From Blastocatellia bacterium (lineage in GTDB: Bacteria > Acidobacteriota > Blastocatellia > Chloracidobacteriales > JADJPF01), in contig JADJPF010000001.1 in NCBI GenBank assembly GCA_016713405.1, forward strand, positions 620,001 through 684,000: a DNA stretch of 64,000 bases. Direction: 5' to 3'. The position numbers and the translations under genes are program-made. This document shows, in pieces, positions 1 through 9,631 of this stretch; position 1 is the stretch's first letter, and each line of letters opens with the position of its first letter. The notes below the pieces were generated by a model. The model was not told the DNA's origin. It worked only from the letters and a program-made list of their open reading frames with translations, and made no database searches.

Positions 1-2
1 CA

Positions 3-494
3 AGTTTAACAAGTGCTTATTCTGTAGCTATAACAGGCTTACTTATATTAGCAGGTTTAGTTAGTTGGTTTTTTGTAGAATATGCTTTGCATCGCAGCTT
101 TTTCCATTATCATGCGCGTTCTGAATTTATGAAAAATTTAATTTATAGAATGCACTTGTCTCATCATGATAACCCCAAAGGCTTAGATACACTTCTTGCT
201 AGCGGTTATACGAGTTTTCCCATAGCTACTATTTATTGCTTACTTATTTGGATGTTAACAAGTTGGCAAGTAATGAGTTATATGTTTGTAGGTCTGATAA
301 TTGGTTATTTTGCTTATGAGGCACTACATTATCAAGCTCATCATTACACTCCTAAATCATCTATTTTAAAATACTTAAAGAAATATCATATGCTACACCA
401 TCATCAAACACCTGAAATGCGTTATGGAGTAACAACACCATTTATTGACTATTTATTTGGGACTTATTTATCAATAAGCCGTAAAGTAAAGTAA
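3..494 (+). CDS. Fatty acid hydroxylase / sterol desaturase family protein, 5' truncated
   Basis: The reading frame is open from base 3 and enters from outside the window, so only the C-terminal part (about 163 residues) is present. It shows the histidine clusters of the membrane di-iron fatty acid hydroxylase superfamily: HRSFFH, HLSHHD, HYQAHH and HMLHHH, interrupted by hydrophobic membrane segments. Such enzymes hydroxylate or desaturate a lipid-type substrate at the cytoplasmic membrane; the substrate cannot be read from this fragment. A TTG at 87 could be mistaken for the start, but homology-like sequence (WFFVEYALHR) runs upstream of it, so it is internal. The gene converges on the MFS gene at 575. 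It may or may not belong to the biosynthetic cluster. Confidence 0.8.
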   Translation, partial: SLTSAYSVAITGLLILAGLVSWFFVEYALHRSFFHYHARSEFMKNLIYRMHLSHHDNPKGLDTLLASGYTSFPIATIYCLLIWMLTSWQVMSYMFVGLIIGYFAYEALHYQAHHYTPKSSILKYLKKYHMLHHHQTPEMRYGVTTPFIDYLFGTYLSISRKVK

Positions 495-574
495 GTTTTG
501 GTAGTGCAGAAACAAAGAAACAAAAGAAAAAAAGACGATAAAGAAAGTTAGAAGAATAATACACTCTATTAATA

Positions 575-2041
575 CTATTTTTGGTTGGCTTGTTTTTGAC
601 TTGGTAACAACAATGAAGAGCCAAAACCACATAATGCTATAAAAACACAAAATACAAAAACTAAATGTATTCCTTCTGCTAAAGAAACTCGGAAGTATTC
701 TAATACATTACTAGATAAATTTACTTGAACTTTAGGATCTAAAGCTATATTCAGATTATTTATTATACTAACAATTTCTCCTGAGCTTTTACTTTGCATT
801 AGCGAAGTTGGAGCAGCTTTTAATAAGTTTATTGTTCCTATACTCATTATTACGCCCATTAGTGTAGCTCCTAGTGATCCACCTATATTTCTTGAAAATA
901 TTGCTAGTGATGTTACTACTCCAAGTTGAGTTTTAGGTACAGAAGTTTGCACCGCTACTAACAAAGAAGTTAGTCCTAAGCCCATTCCCATCCCAACAAC
1001 AGCCATTCCCACATATATATGTAATTTGCTTGAACTCATGTTTAGAAAACTTAATATTGTAAAGCCTACTAACATACTAGTCATTCCAGCCATTACAGCT
1101 TTGCGAAAACCTACTTTTAGCATTATCTTTGCCCCTACTATTGATAAAGCCACCCAGCCAAGAACCAAAGGAATTAAAGATGTTCCTGCTTGTGTTGCAG
1201 ATGTATTTAAGACTCTTTGAGAAAATAAAGTTACAAATGGCATACTTCCTAATATTGCTGCTCCAGCAAATAGATTACCTAAAACTGTTGCCAAAAATAC
1301 TTTTTCCCGAAATAACCAAAGTGGTAGTAATGGTTCAATAGCTTTTTTTTCTATATAAATAAATAAACCTATAAATATTAAAGCTCCCACTAGAGATCCT
1401 TTTATTACCCATGCTGGTATAGTTTGAGTCTGACCTTCTCTAACACAAGCTAACAGTAATAAAGATATAGCTATTGTTAGAGCTATTGTTCCAGCTACAT
1501 CTATTTTAGGTTTTATGGTTTGTTTTCTTATAGGCATATTTAAGCTGATTATTACTAAGGATATTAAGCTTATTGGTACATTAATAAAAAATATCCATCT
1601 CCAGGTTGAATAATCTGTAATAATTCCTCCGATTAGAGGCCCTAGTATTGCTGCTGCTCCCCAAACACCGCTCATCACAGCTTGCATTTTTGGTCTTTCT
1701 TCTAAAGTATATAAATCTCCCACAACAGTTAGTGCTAAGGGAGCTAAAGCTCCTCCTCCTAATCCTTGTATTGCTCTATAAAATATTAAAGCTTGCATTG
1801 ATTCTGCTAAACCACATAATATAGAACCCAATATAAAAATACCTAATCCAACTTGATAGCATATTCTTCTACCATATAAATCTGATAATTTTCCCCAAAC
1901 AGGTACTCCTACTGTACTTGTTAGTAGATATATGGAGAATGTCCAACTATATATTGCAAAACCTCCTAAATCAGCTACTACTTTTGGCATTGCTGTTGAT
2001 ACAACAGTTACTTCCATTGCGGCTAGAAGCATTCCTATCAT
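575..2041 (-). CDS. MFS drug/metabolite exporter, DHA2 (EmrB/QacA) type
   Basis: A 488-residue integral membrane protein, strongly hydrophobic throughout, with the length expected for a 14-helix DHA2 transporter. Motif A-like sequence GKLSDLYGRR lies after the second helix, and a motif-C-like segment GVWGAAAILGPLIGG follows near residue 125-140. It begins just after the first transmembrane segment signature (LLAAMEVTVVSTAMP, the usual D/E in helix 1 being E). The frame stays open upstream of the chosen ATG (codons for KLITIGS), so the true start may lie slightly further up, inside the end of the kinase-like gene; the two genes are almost contiguous and probably co-transcribed. The family exports drugs or secondary metabolites by proton antiport. 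It sits about 1.4 kb from the biosynthetic cluster, so export of its product is a reasonable but unproved role. Confidence 0.88.
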   Translation of the reverse strand: MIGMLLAAMEVTVVSTAMPKVVADLGGFAIYSWTFSIYLLTSTVGVPVWGKLSDLYGRRICYQVGLGIFILGSILCGLAESMQALIFYRAIQGLGGGALAPLALTVVGDLYTLEERPKMQAVMSGVWGAAAILGPLIGGIITDYSTWRWIFFINVPISLISLVIISLNMPIRKQTIKPKIDVAGTIALTIAISLLLLACVREGQTQTIPAWVIKGSLVGALIFIGLFIYIEKKAIEPLLPLWLFREKVFLATVLGNLFAGAAILGSMPFVTLFSQRVLNTSATQAGTSLIPLVLGWVALSIVGAKIMLKVGFRKAVMAGMTSMLVGFTILSFLNMSSSKLHIYVGMAVVGMGMGLGLTSLLVAVQTSVPKTQLGVVTSLAIFSRNIGGSLGATLMGVIMSIGTINLLKAAPTSLMQSKSSGEIVSIINNLNIALDPKVQVNLSSNVLEYFRVSLAEGIHLVFVFCVFIALCGFGSSLLLPSQKQANQK

Positions 2042-2052
2042 GCTACCTATGG

Positions 2053-3251
2053 TTATAAGCTTTCTTTTTGAGGTGTTATTTCTGTAGATGTTTCTATTAC
2101 TTTTGCTGCTACTTGATAATTTTTTTCTTCTACTTCTAAATTATCATTGCTTAAATCTGGGTGTATGGAATCAAATGCTAGATCTAGTTCTGTCATATAA
2201 TCTTCTAAATCTTGACTATATATTGCATTTGCAGACACTGCGGGCATATTCATTAATGTAAAACTTGACAAAGCTTGTATCTCAGCTTCTGATCTTGCCA
2301 TTTGTAATACTAATAGATTCACCCTACGAAGAGCTTCTTGGACTGCTTCCGCAGAAGGTATTCTTTGCCTAGGTGATTTTGAGAGCATTAGTTGTATTAT
2401 TTCTTCTACTTGTTCTGGTGTTTCTCTTCTTAATGCCCAGATACTTGTTGGAGTTGTAAAAGGTGTTGGTCTTTTAATTTTAAGTAGGTACTTGCTTGAA
2501 AAGGTAAAGTTCCTGTCACCATTTCATAGAATACAACTCCTAAAGAATAGATTTCGGCTGGTATCCTAATGGGTTCACCTTTAAAATATTCTGGTGATTG
2601 ATAATAAGGTAACTCAAAAATCTCTTCTTTCATTGTTGGTTCTATTTTAAAAATTTCTTCTTTTATAGACCCAAGCCAGAAATCTCCTATCTTAATTTTT
2701 TCTTCCCCAACACTATTTATATATATATATATTTTTGTTTACTTTAGATCTTTATTTAATAAAGATCTTTTTTGCATATAGGATAGAGCTTCACAGATTT
2801 TTTTCATTAAATTAATAGCTCTATCTATTTCTAATTCTTCTTTTTCTATTAAACTTTTTAAAGTAATTTTGGGTGGTATTTCTGTTACTGCATATAGATA
2901 ACCATACTCACTTTGACCATAATCATATACTTTTAGTATAAAATCATTTTGTATTGTTTTCATTGTTTCTGCTGTATTACTAAATATGATTGGAATTTTT
3001 GGTGAGTATTGTACTATGTCTTTTGGTATAATTTTTACTATAACTTCTGTATTTGTTTGTAATTTACTATGATTAATTACTTTCGCTTTATATATTATTT
3101 CTAAACCATTATCCAATAATCTTTCTTCTAATCTATAACAGCCTGCTATAATTAGATTTCCTTCTATTGTTTCTTTTAAAGGACTACTATCTATCTTACA
3201 TTGTTCTTCTTTATCTTCATATATTTGTCTGCATAATAAACATTCTTTCAA
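2053..3251 (-). pseudogene. Degenerate Ser/Thr protein kinase-like protein, broken into three frames
   Basis: Three consecutive minus-strand frames (2739-3251, 2430-2738 and 2053-2430) read as one protein if one base is restored near 2745 and one near 2450. The N-terminus has a zinc-ribbon-like pattern (CLLC...C). A kinase fold follows: glycine-loop region YRLEERLLDNG, a VAIK-like lysine (VIVKII), a catalytic-loop position reading LLNKDLK where HRDLKPxN is usual, DFW in place of DFG, then SPEYFKGE and the helix-F segment IYSLGVVFYEMVTGTLPF. The loss of the HRD histidine and the DFG glycine suggests a pseudokinase or regulatory fold even before the frameshifts. The C-terminal 110 residues are not recognised. 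The MFS gene follows after 11 bases. The breaks may be consensus errors, as in many genes here. Confidence 0.65.
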
Positions 3252-3444
3252 TGGAGTTCTCCTTATTTTATGAACTAACTATAACAAGAAGTAATTCAAA
3301 AGAATAGAGTAATCTCTTAGAGGAAATAATCTAATTTAACTATCAGGAAATAATTTATGTATATTAAAAAAAAGAGTATTAATTTGTTAGATTCTTAAGT
3401 AGTTTATTAGCTTTAAAAAATGTTATTTGTCAAGGATAATTTAA

Positions 3445-4951
3445 TTAACTTTCTTCTAACATTCGTTTAAGTTCTTTTCGGTTAATTTTGCCAGTGCTTG
3501 TTCGTGGTTGAGAGTCACTAAAATGAATTTCATCAATAATCATATATCTAGGCAGACGTTTTGCACAATGTTGTTTAATTTCTAACAATGTTGGGTGTTT
3601 TGATTATCAACACAAGTTATACAAGCTGCTAAACGGGACTCAAGACCACTACCAATTACTACTACACCAACCTCTTTGATTTTTCATATTTCTAATAAAG
3701 CCGCTTCTATATCACCTAGCTCTATACGATGACCTCGTATTTTCACCATATGATCCCGTCGACCTATATAAATATAATTACCATCAGCTTGTAATCTAAC
3801 AATATCACCAGTAGCATAAGGTTGGTTATCTTGAGGTGCAAGCCCCAATAACCTAACATAACGGTTGGGCCACTAACAATTAGTTCTCCTTCTTCTTCTA
3901 TTTGTGCAATTTCTCCATTAATTTTCATAGGCCAAGCCTCATCACCACAGCAAAGGTTTGCCTATAGGCACAGGTACGTTACGATCTTTTCAATTTCAAA
4001 AACTTCATAAGAAGTACAAACATTAGTTTCTGTCGGGCCATACCAATTAAGTAATCTCAAAGTAGGCCAACTGTCTCTTAAACGCCGCAAATATTTGATT
4101 GCAAACGGTTCACCAGCAAAAATAATCGCTCTTAGTGATGGCAAGGATTGCTCTAAGAGCTTTGCATGTTCGATCATCAAAACCAAAGCTGAAGGAACAC
4201 AATAACAAACTGTAATTTGATGTTCTTGCAAAAACTCTACTAATTTTGTAGGTAGGTAAGAAATTCCTTCAGGAATTAAATTTACAGATGCTCCACAAAG
4301 AAAAGCAGCATAAAGATCAAAAACAGACAAATCAAAATGAAAAGGTGCATGATTAGATAAACGATCAGAATTAACCAACTTCATTTCTTCAGTTGCCCAT
4401 TCTATAAAAGCTAAAGCATTACGATGACTAATACATACTCCTTTTGGAATGCCTGTAGAGCCAGAAGTATAAAGAATATAAGCTAACTGATTTTCATCTC
4501 TATTAATGCTAGGTATAGGTTCATCAGAAAAACTATTTAACTCTTTCCAACCTATGCCATTTTGCCATTTTTCCGTTGTGCTTAAACTAGGCAAAGAGCA
4601 AAAATCATCTACAAGGACTTTTTCTGCTCTTTTATAATTAGTTACTAAAGCCTTTATTTGGCAATTTTTCATAATAGCCTGTACTCTCATAACAGGGCTT
4701 TGCGGATCTATAGGTACATAAGCTGCCCCTAACCTTAATATAGCTTGCATTGCTGCTACAGTGCGTACAGATTTATCTAACCAAAGTGCAACTCTGTCCC
4801 CCTCTAAAACTCCTAATTGAGTTAAAGCACGAGCAATGCGATTAGCCAGACCATTTAATTCACTGTAAGTTAGAGATCCGTCTTCAGCTTTAACAGCAAT
4901 AGAATTAGGATAAAGTTTAGAAGAATTAATAACTAAGTCTTGCAATTGCAT
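3445..4951 (-). CDS. Stand-alone NRPS-type adenylation enzyme (amino-acid:PCP ligase, proline-activating candidate), frameshifted
   Basis: Intact from the ATG at 4951 for 320 residues, then continued in other frames to a stop at 3445-3447; repaired length is about 500 residues with no carrier domain. Core motifs are visible: YTSGSTGIPKG (A3, residues 161-171), YGPTETN (A5, 304-310), and in the damaged part TGDIVR, GRRDHMVKIRGHRIE and STGKINRKEL with the terminal-lysine motif. Mapping onto the GrsA-Phe pocket gives D207, L208, F211, Y250, I277, A279, W303, V311, C312, that is D-L-F-Y-I-A-W-V-C. This resembles the pattern I recall for proline-activating PltF/RedM-type enzymes. At least five shifts lie between 3580 and 3990; one in-frame TGA near 3690 also disappears if two A-runs are each miscounted by one. 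Expected role: load an amino acid, probably proline, on the carrier protein at 11351-12448. Confidence 0.8.
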
Positions 4952-4964
4952 AGGTTGCTGTAAA

Positions 4965-5000
4965 AACTAAATAAAAAACTTTATTTAGTATATCCCTCCT
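4965..5000 (-). promoter_or_regulatory. Leader hairpin and AGGAGGGAT motif upstream of the adenylation gene
   Basis: On the minus (gene) strand the leader reads AGGAGGGAT (5000-4992), then a perfect 10-base inverted repeat (4965-4974 with 4980-4989), then 13 bases to the ATG. The GGAGG is about 45 nt from the start, too far for a normal Shine-Dalgarno unless the hairpin folds and shortens the distance. The nine-base motif is the exact complement of the ATCCCTCCT found in hairpin loops upstream of two halogenase genes. Function is inferred only. Confidence 0.35.
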
Positions 5001-5159
5001 CTAAATTATGACGACGAAAAGCAGGCATTTTTATAAAACCCATATAGAATTTTGGTATGTTTTATAGCCATTTCTATAACATTATTAAAATTATATATAA
5101 AAGGTTTTTACTGAAAAAGTATTAATTGTTGATTAATTACTTTTAGGAAAACTACAAAA

Positions 5160-5921
5160 TTACATTATTAAACCACCACTTGCATGAAAGAAATTGCCAG
5201 TGCTATAAGTAGCTGAAGTAAGTATAAAAGCAACCATTTCTGCAATTTCTTCAGCTTTAGCCATACGTTTCATTGGTATACCAGAAAGTAACCTTTCTTT
5301 AGCAGCATCTGTTAAGCCTTTTATCATATCAGTATCTGTTATTCCAGGAGCTACACCATTAACTCGAATACCATAATCTGCTGTTTCTAGTGCTAAAACT
5401 TTAGTTAAACCAATTAATCCATATTTAGAAGCAACATAACTAGCTGCACCTTTATGCGCCATAAATCCAGAAGCTGAACCAATATTAACAATTTCACCAG
5501 AACGAGACTCAATCATTTTAGGGAGAACTGCACGGCAAAGATAAAACACCGAGCTTAGGTTTAATGCCATAACTTCTTCCCAATCAGCATCTTTCATTTT
5601 ATGTACTAAAGTAGCACGTTGAATAGCAGCATTGTTGATTAAAATATCTACTTTTTGATGTTCTGATAACACTGTATCTATTAAATTTTTAGCCTCAGTT
5701 GGTTTAGACACATCAGCCTTAATAATTTGTACAGAACTAGCCGCGGTATTTTTTACTTCCTCTAATGCTTTGTTAGCTTCTTCTTCATTTGAACAATAAT
5801 TTATTACTACTTTTGCTCCCATCTGACCAAGCCGTATTGCAATAGCTCGGCCAATACCCCGAGAAGAGCCTGTAACAACTGCAACTTTATTAAGCAATGC
5901 TAAATTTGTTTGTTCCTGCAT
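5160..5921 (-). CDS. SDR-family oxidoreductase, FabG-like ketoreductase
   Basis: A 253-residue classical short-chain dehydrogenase. The Rossmann motif TGSSRGIG is at residues 18-25, NNAA follows beta-4, the catalytic Ser lies in NIGSASG, and the YxxxK pair appears as YVASK; PG-T-type sequence (VAPGITDTDM) follows. Length and motifs match FabG-like 3-oxoacyl-ACP reductases. It starts two bases after the stop of the ALDH/crotonase fusion, so the two are translationally close and surely one transcript. Because the type I PKS in this cluster has no ketoreductase domain, this enzyme could reduce a beta-keto intermediate in trans. Alternatively it acts on the type III PKS or amino-acid-derived intermediate. 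NADPH preference cannot be decided from sequence alone. Confidence 0.9.
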   Translation of the reverse strand: MQEQTNLALLNKVAVVTGSSRGIGRAIAIRLGQMGAKVVINYCSNEEEANKALEEVKNTAASSVQIIKADVSKPTEAKNLIDTVLSEHQKVDILINNAAIQRATLVHKMKDADWEEVMALNLSSVFYLCRAVLPKMIESRSGEIVNIGSASGFMAHKGAASYVASKYGLIGLTKVLALETADYGIRVNGVAPGITDTDMIKGLTDAAKERLLSGIPMKRMAKAEEIAEMVAFILTSATYSTGNFFHASGGLIM

Positions 5922-5923
5922 AT

Positions 5924-8160
5924 TTACCCTTTCTTAAGACGGTTTGACACAAATTCTTGCCAAGGAACTTGCACTAATCTATCAAAAGTTTCTATTTCAG
6001 AAATCCATGATAAAGTACCTTGATCCTTTTGAGAGTTATTTATAATTTCTTTCATAGCTTTAATGCCTTCAGCAGGTTGTTTAAGTATTTCCAAACAACG
6101 GTTGTTAACGGCTATTTCTAGTTCCTCAGCTTCAACAACTTTGCTAACAAGACCCATATCATAGGCTTCCTTAGCACTAAATTCTTTGCCAATCAACAAG
6201 GGTCTAGCTCTCATTAAACCTACAGCAGCAATTAAACGAGAAACCGCCCCTGCTGTAGTAACTATGCCAATACCAGTTTCTGGAAACTTAAATTTAGTGT
6301 CTTGGCTAGCAATTATTTCATCACAATGTAGTGCTAATTCAAAACCTCCACCCATACAAAAACCTTTTACCGCTGCAATTACAGGTACAGGTAATTTTTC
6401 AAAACGACGAAAAGCCCAAGTAGCTGAAATCATAAACTCTTTAGCTTGTTGCGAAGTAAAACTAGTCAAATCTTTAAGATCTGCTCCGCTACAAAAAGAA
6501 CGTCCTTTTCCAGTAATTACAACACATCGTAAATTACTAGACATTTTTGTAGATTTTCTGTTACCTGGTTAAGAGAATCCTTAGTTTGTGCAGTGATAGC
6601 GTTGTGGCGTTCTGGTCTATTAAAAACTATTCTGGCAATAGCTTTAGAATCTATAGAAAACTCTAAACCTGTAAGAGTTTGGGATAAATTAATTTCATCA
6701 TTAATAGAAGATATAGGTATTGTGGTAGAAACTGCTCTCGACTCTGTAAGAGGCTTTGTTTGGTTTTCTGATATTACACCACCTAATGAACTTAAAATAT
6801 TCTGGATTTCCGTTTCTGATAATTTAGAAGAATCTATTTTTTGTAACTTACTAGTTTGTTCATAAATAGAAGCAATACTTTTGTTGTTTTCAAACAGCGA
6901 AGCACAAGAGTCTAATGGTGAATAATTATTAATACTGAATATATTTAAATCTATTGTTTGAGAAAAATCTTCTATTACATTAAGTGTTTTAGTCCATAAA
7001 GAAACATAAGATCCAAAAAGAATCTTTTTTTAGTAGAAAATAATATTTTTTCTAAAATTTCTTGGTCTGATCCTTTGAAACGTACTATGTAAGACACAGG
7101 AAATAAATCATCTTGAACACTAAAACAAAAAGATTCATCAGTCAGTGAATTTGACTCTAACTCTATTAATGTAGGGAAAACATAATTGTGAGAATCCCCA
7201 ACAAGTTGTGAATCTATTTTAGAGCCACCAAAAACTATTTTACCAATATCTTCGGATTTTTTAAGTAGAGCTAAATAAAAATTTAGTTTAGTAGAAACTG
7301 ACGTTAAACTATCTTCTTTGTTTGCTCTATAACTGCTAGCAATCTTACTTATCTCTTCCAACAACACTGTAATAAACTTGTCATATATTTCATCATGAAC
7401 TAAAAAACACTTAGGAATATTTAAACTAGTAGAAGAACTTATATCTTTTAAAACATCTGATATAAGTATTTCAACATTACTATCTTTCCAAATTACTAAG
7501 TATTGCGTCAGGTTATTTTCTATAATAACTTTTTTTATTATTGCTTTGGAAAAGCCTAGCAATCTCATTATTATCAATATTACTACCCAAATATAAAACT
7601 GTATTTATATCTAGATTAGTTACAGATTCCTTTAAAAATTCTTGATAATTTTCTTTCAATAAAATTACTAAGTCAGGAGAAAAGGCATATTGTTTTAAGG
7701 TAGGTTGAATAATTTCTTCAATGATGTAATGTAAACACAAGTTTGTAGTAGTTTTATTTAAAATTAGCAACCCATTGCCAACTAAAAGAGTAGAAAAAAG
7801 TTTTACAAAACTAAAAGAGGGAATACCTGCTTGAATCAATGCTAAAACAACTCCATCAGCTTTTCTTACAAGTATTTCTGAGTTTGTTTGAGTTTTAACA
7901 AATTTTACTAAGTTATAAGCTTGTTGCTTAAGAAAAGATATATTTATAAATTGCAAAGATATATCAATAAAGCGTTTAGCAAGTTCATTATTTGTTAGGC
8001 TATTTTCTTCAAGAAATAATTCTTGAAGTTTATTTTTATTTGAAACTAATTTCTCTTCTATTGATTTTAAGACTTGTAGGCGTTTACTTATAGGAGATTT
8101 TCTCCAAAATAAAGAAGCTTGTTTTACTCTTGAAGCAACCATTTTATTTTGATTTATCAT
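5924..8160 (-). CDS. ALDH-like / enoyl-CoA hydratase (crotonase) fusion protein, frameshifted
   Basis: Frames 8160-7513, 7577-6975, about 6990-6545 and 6544-5924 join into one protein of about 745 residues after single-base corrections near 7545, 6985 and 6545 (the last is a five-A run that should be six). Residues 1 to about 440 are aldehyde-dehydrogenase-like and closely resemble the intact paralogue at 28213-29607, including the C-terminal segment SETEIQNILSSLGG. At the catalytic-cysteine position the paralogue has RPCFIPK, while here it is TSLNIPK, so residue 246 is Leu. After a linker comes a crotonase domain: RIVFNRPERHNAI, CSGADL, GGGFELALHCD and FPETGIG, keeping both glutamates of enoyl-CoA hydratases. 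No ATG precedes the crotonase domain, which supports a true fusion. The ALDH part may bind or scaffold instead of oxidising; the crotonase part may dehydrate or aromatise a polyketide-CoA. Confidence 0.75.
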
Positions 8161-8284
8161 TTTATTAATTTTTACCTAAATATTTCCTCAAATAAGCTTT
8201 TTACTTTAATTTGAAAATATTAGTACAATGTAAACAAAGTAAATTGATATTTTTAATTCTGAAACCCAATAGAGCGACATAACT

Positions 8285-8312
8285 ATAGTCTAGGGCTTAG
8301 GCCCTAGACTAT
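8285..8312. terminator. GC-rich stem-loop between the type III PKS and ALDH/crotonase genes
   Basis: ATAGTCTAGGGC and GCCCTAGACTAT form a perfect 12-base stem around a TTAG loop. It lies just downstream of the type III PKS stop (8420) on the minus strand. There is no immediate U-run on that strand, so it could be an attenuator or a processing site. On the plus strand an ATT-rich tract ending in seven T follows, but no plus gene ends here. Confidence 0.5.
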
Positions 8313-8419
8313 TATAATTACATTTTTTTAGACCTATAGAGGCAGCATAGTTTTTCTTAAGATTAAAATCCCTTATTGTTTAAGTTAGAGTGTAGTAACA
8401 CAGAATTAAAAACAGCAAA

Positions 8420-9571
8420 CTAGCATTTTTCTACACCATCAATCAATAAAACAGCAGTGAATTTACCTGGGCCAAAAGCTATCAACCTAAAACATGGGGT
8501 AATAGTAGCATTTTCATCTAAGGCTTTCTTAAAAACTAACAAGACAGAAGGAGAACCTATATTTCCTGTATCTTCTAATTCAGCAACAGATATACTAGTT
8601 GAAGCCGCTAATTGAGGATATTTTTCTCTGACTAATCTCATTAGAGCAATACCACCAGGATGTAAAAAGACAGGGGAATTCAATATACTTTCATTTAGCA
8701 TTATTTCTAGTTCGCCTAACAATCTAGTTTGTATATCTTTGCCTACAGATACATAAGGTTGGTTAGATTCATCAACTGAAAGAATGTTTAGGTGAGCAGA
8801 TTCAGGCCAAAGTCTAGTAGATAAGTCACAGTTTTTATAACTAAGGATGGGTTTTGGGCCTGGTTTTTTGCTTAATACCATTGCTGCTGCTCCATCAGAA
8901 GCTAGACAATTAGCAACAATACGAGATATTGGAGGTGCAGCAGCAAATTCTCCTACTTGACCATAAGTTCCCATTGCATCAACACAAACAATACAAATAT
9001 TATTACACCTACCACTTTGCAACAGCATATTAGCTAGGTAAATTCCTTGTGGTGCGCCAGCGCATCCTGATGCGTTTAAATCATAACAAACTGCTTCTAG
9101 TGGAAATTTAAATTTTTCTTGCAATTGGCGACTTAAACTAGGAAAACCAGAATAAGTGCTAGAAACTACTATAAGACCATCGCAATCTGAAGCATTAGTT
9201 CCATCTCCAAAAAGCTTTTCCAATACTCTTTTACCCATTGAGAAGGTTGCTTGATTAATTATGTTATACCAATCTCTTCTAGAGTTTTGTTCATCAAGAG
9301 AGATTTCAAAATGCCGATTGTTTATTTCTGAATGTTCATAAAGAAACTGTACCATTTGAGTTAATGATTTTGTAGTAGGGCTAGACAATGTTGCAGCTAA
9401 AGCCATTAAAGCAGATCTTTTTAAGTGACCTTGTTTTGCATCAATCTCAGGTAGTTCAAAACGTGATACTTTATCACACATATCTGCTGCTAATTTACTT
9501 TGAGAATAAGTATGTAACCCATGTAAGGTGACAAGTTGCTTTAAAAAATATTGATTTGATTTATTTTCCAT
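8420..9571 (-). CDS. Type III polyketide synthase (chalcone/stilbene-synthase-like)
   Basis: About 383 residues from the ATG at 9571; a TTG at 9589 in the same frame is possible, but no ribosome-binding site favours it. The thiolase-fold triad of type III PKSs can be placed: the nucleophilic Cys in NASGCAGAPQG (Cys170), His in FLHPGGIAL, and Asn in GNIGSPSVLL; GDGTNA and ASDGAAAMVL are also typical. These homodimeric cytosolic enzymes condense malonyl-CoA units on a CoA or ACP-bound starter and cyclise to resorcinols, pyrones or similar rings. A plain KASIII is less likely because of the HPGG/GNIGS pair and the length. Neighbours are a halogenase upstream and the crotonase fusion downstream, an arrangement that recalls type III PKS plus crotonase partners making hydroxylated phenylacetates (DpgA/B/D). 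That parallel is inference. Confidence 0.82.
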   Translation of the reverse strand: MENKSNQYFLKQLVTLHGLHTYSQSKLAADMCDKVSRFELPEIDAKQGHLKRSALMALAATLSSPTTKSLTQMVQFLYEHSEINNRHFEISLDEQNSRRDWYNIINQATFSMGKRVLEKLFGDGTNASDCDGLIVVSSTYSGFPSLSRQLQEKFKFPLEAVCYDLNASGCAGAPQGIYLANMLLQSGRCNNICIVCVDAMGTYGQVGEFAAAPPISRIVANCLASDGAAAMVLSKKPGPKPILSYKNCDLSTRLWPESAHLNILSVDESNQPYVSVGKDIQTRLLGELEIMLNESILNSPVFLHPGGIALMRLVREKYPQLAASTSISVAELEDTGNIGSPSVLLVFKKALDENATITPCFRLIAFGPGKFTAVLLIDGVEKC

Positions 9572-9631
9572 CGAAAATTTAACACACAAAATAACACAAA
9601 GTTAATATATGCGTTATCCTCCTTAGCAAAG

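Noticed and set aside
3690..3700. In-frame TGA in the adenylation gene as a selenocysteine or true nonsense codon
   Set aside because: It disappears if two adjacent A-runs are each off by one, in line with the indels around it; the family has no selenocysteine there.
6593..6865. Plus-strand 90-codon frame
   Set aside because: It is the reverse of the linker and crotonase start of the ALDH/crotonase fusion, whose frame has clear homology.
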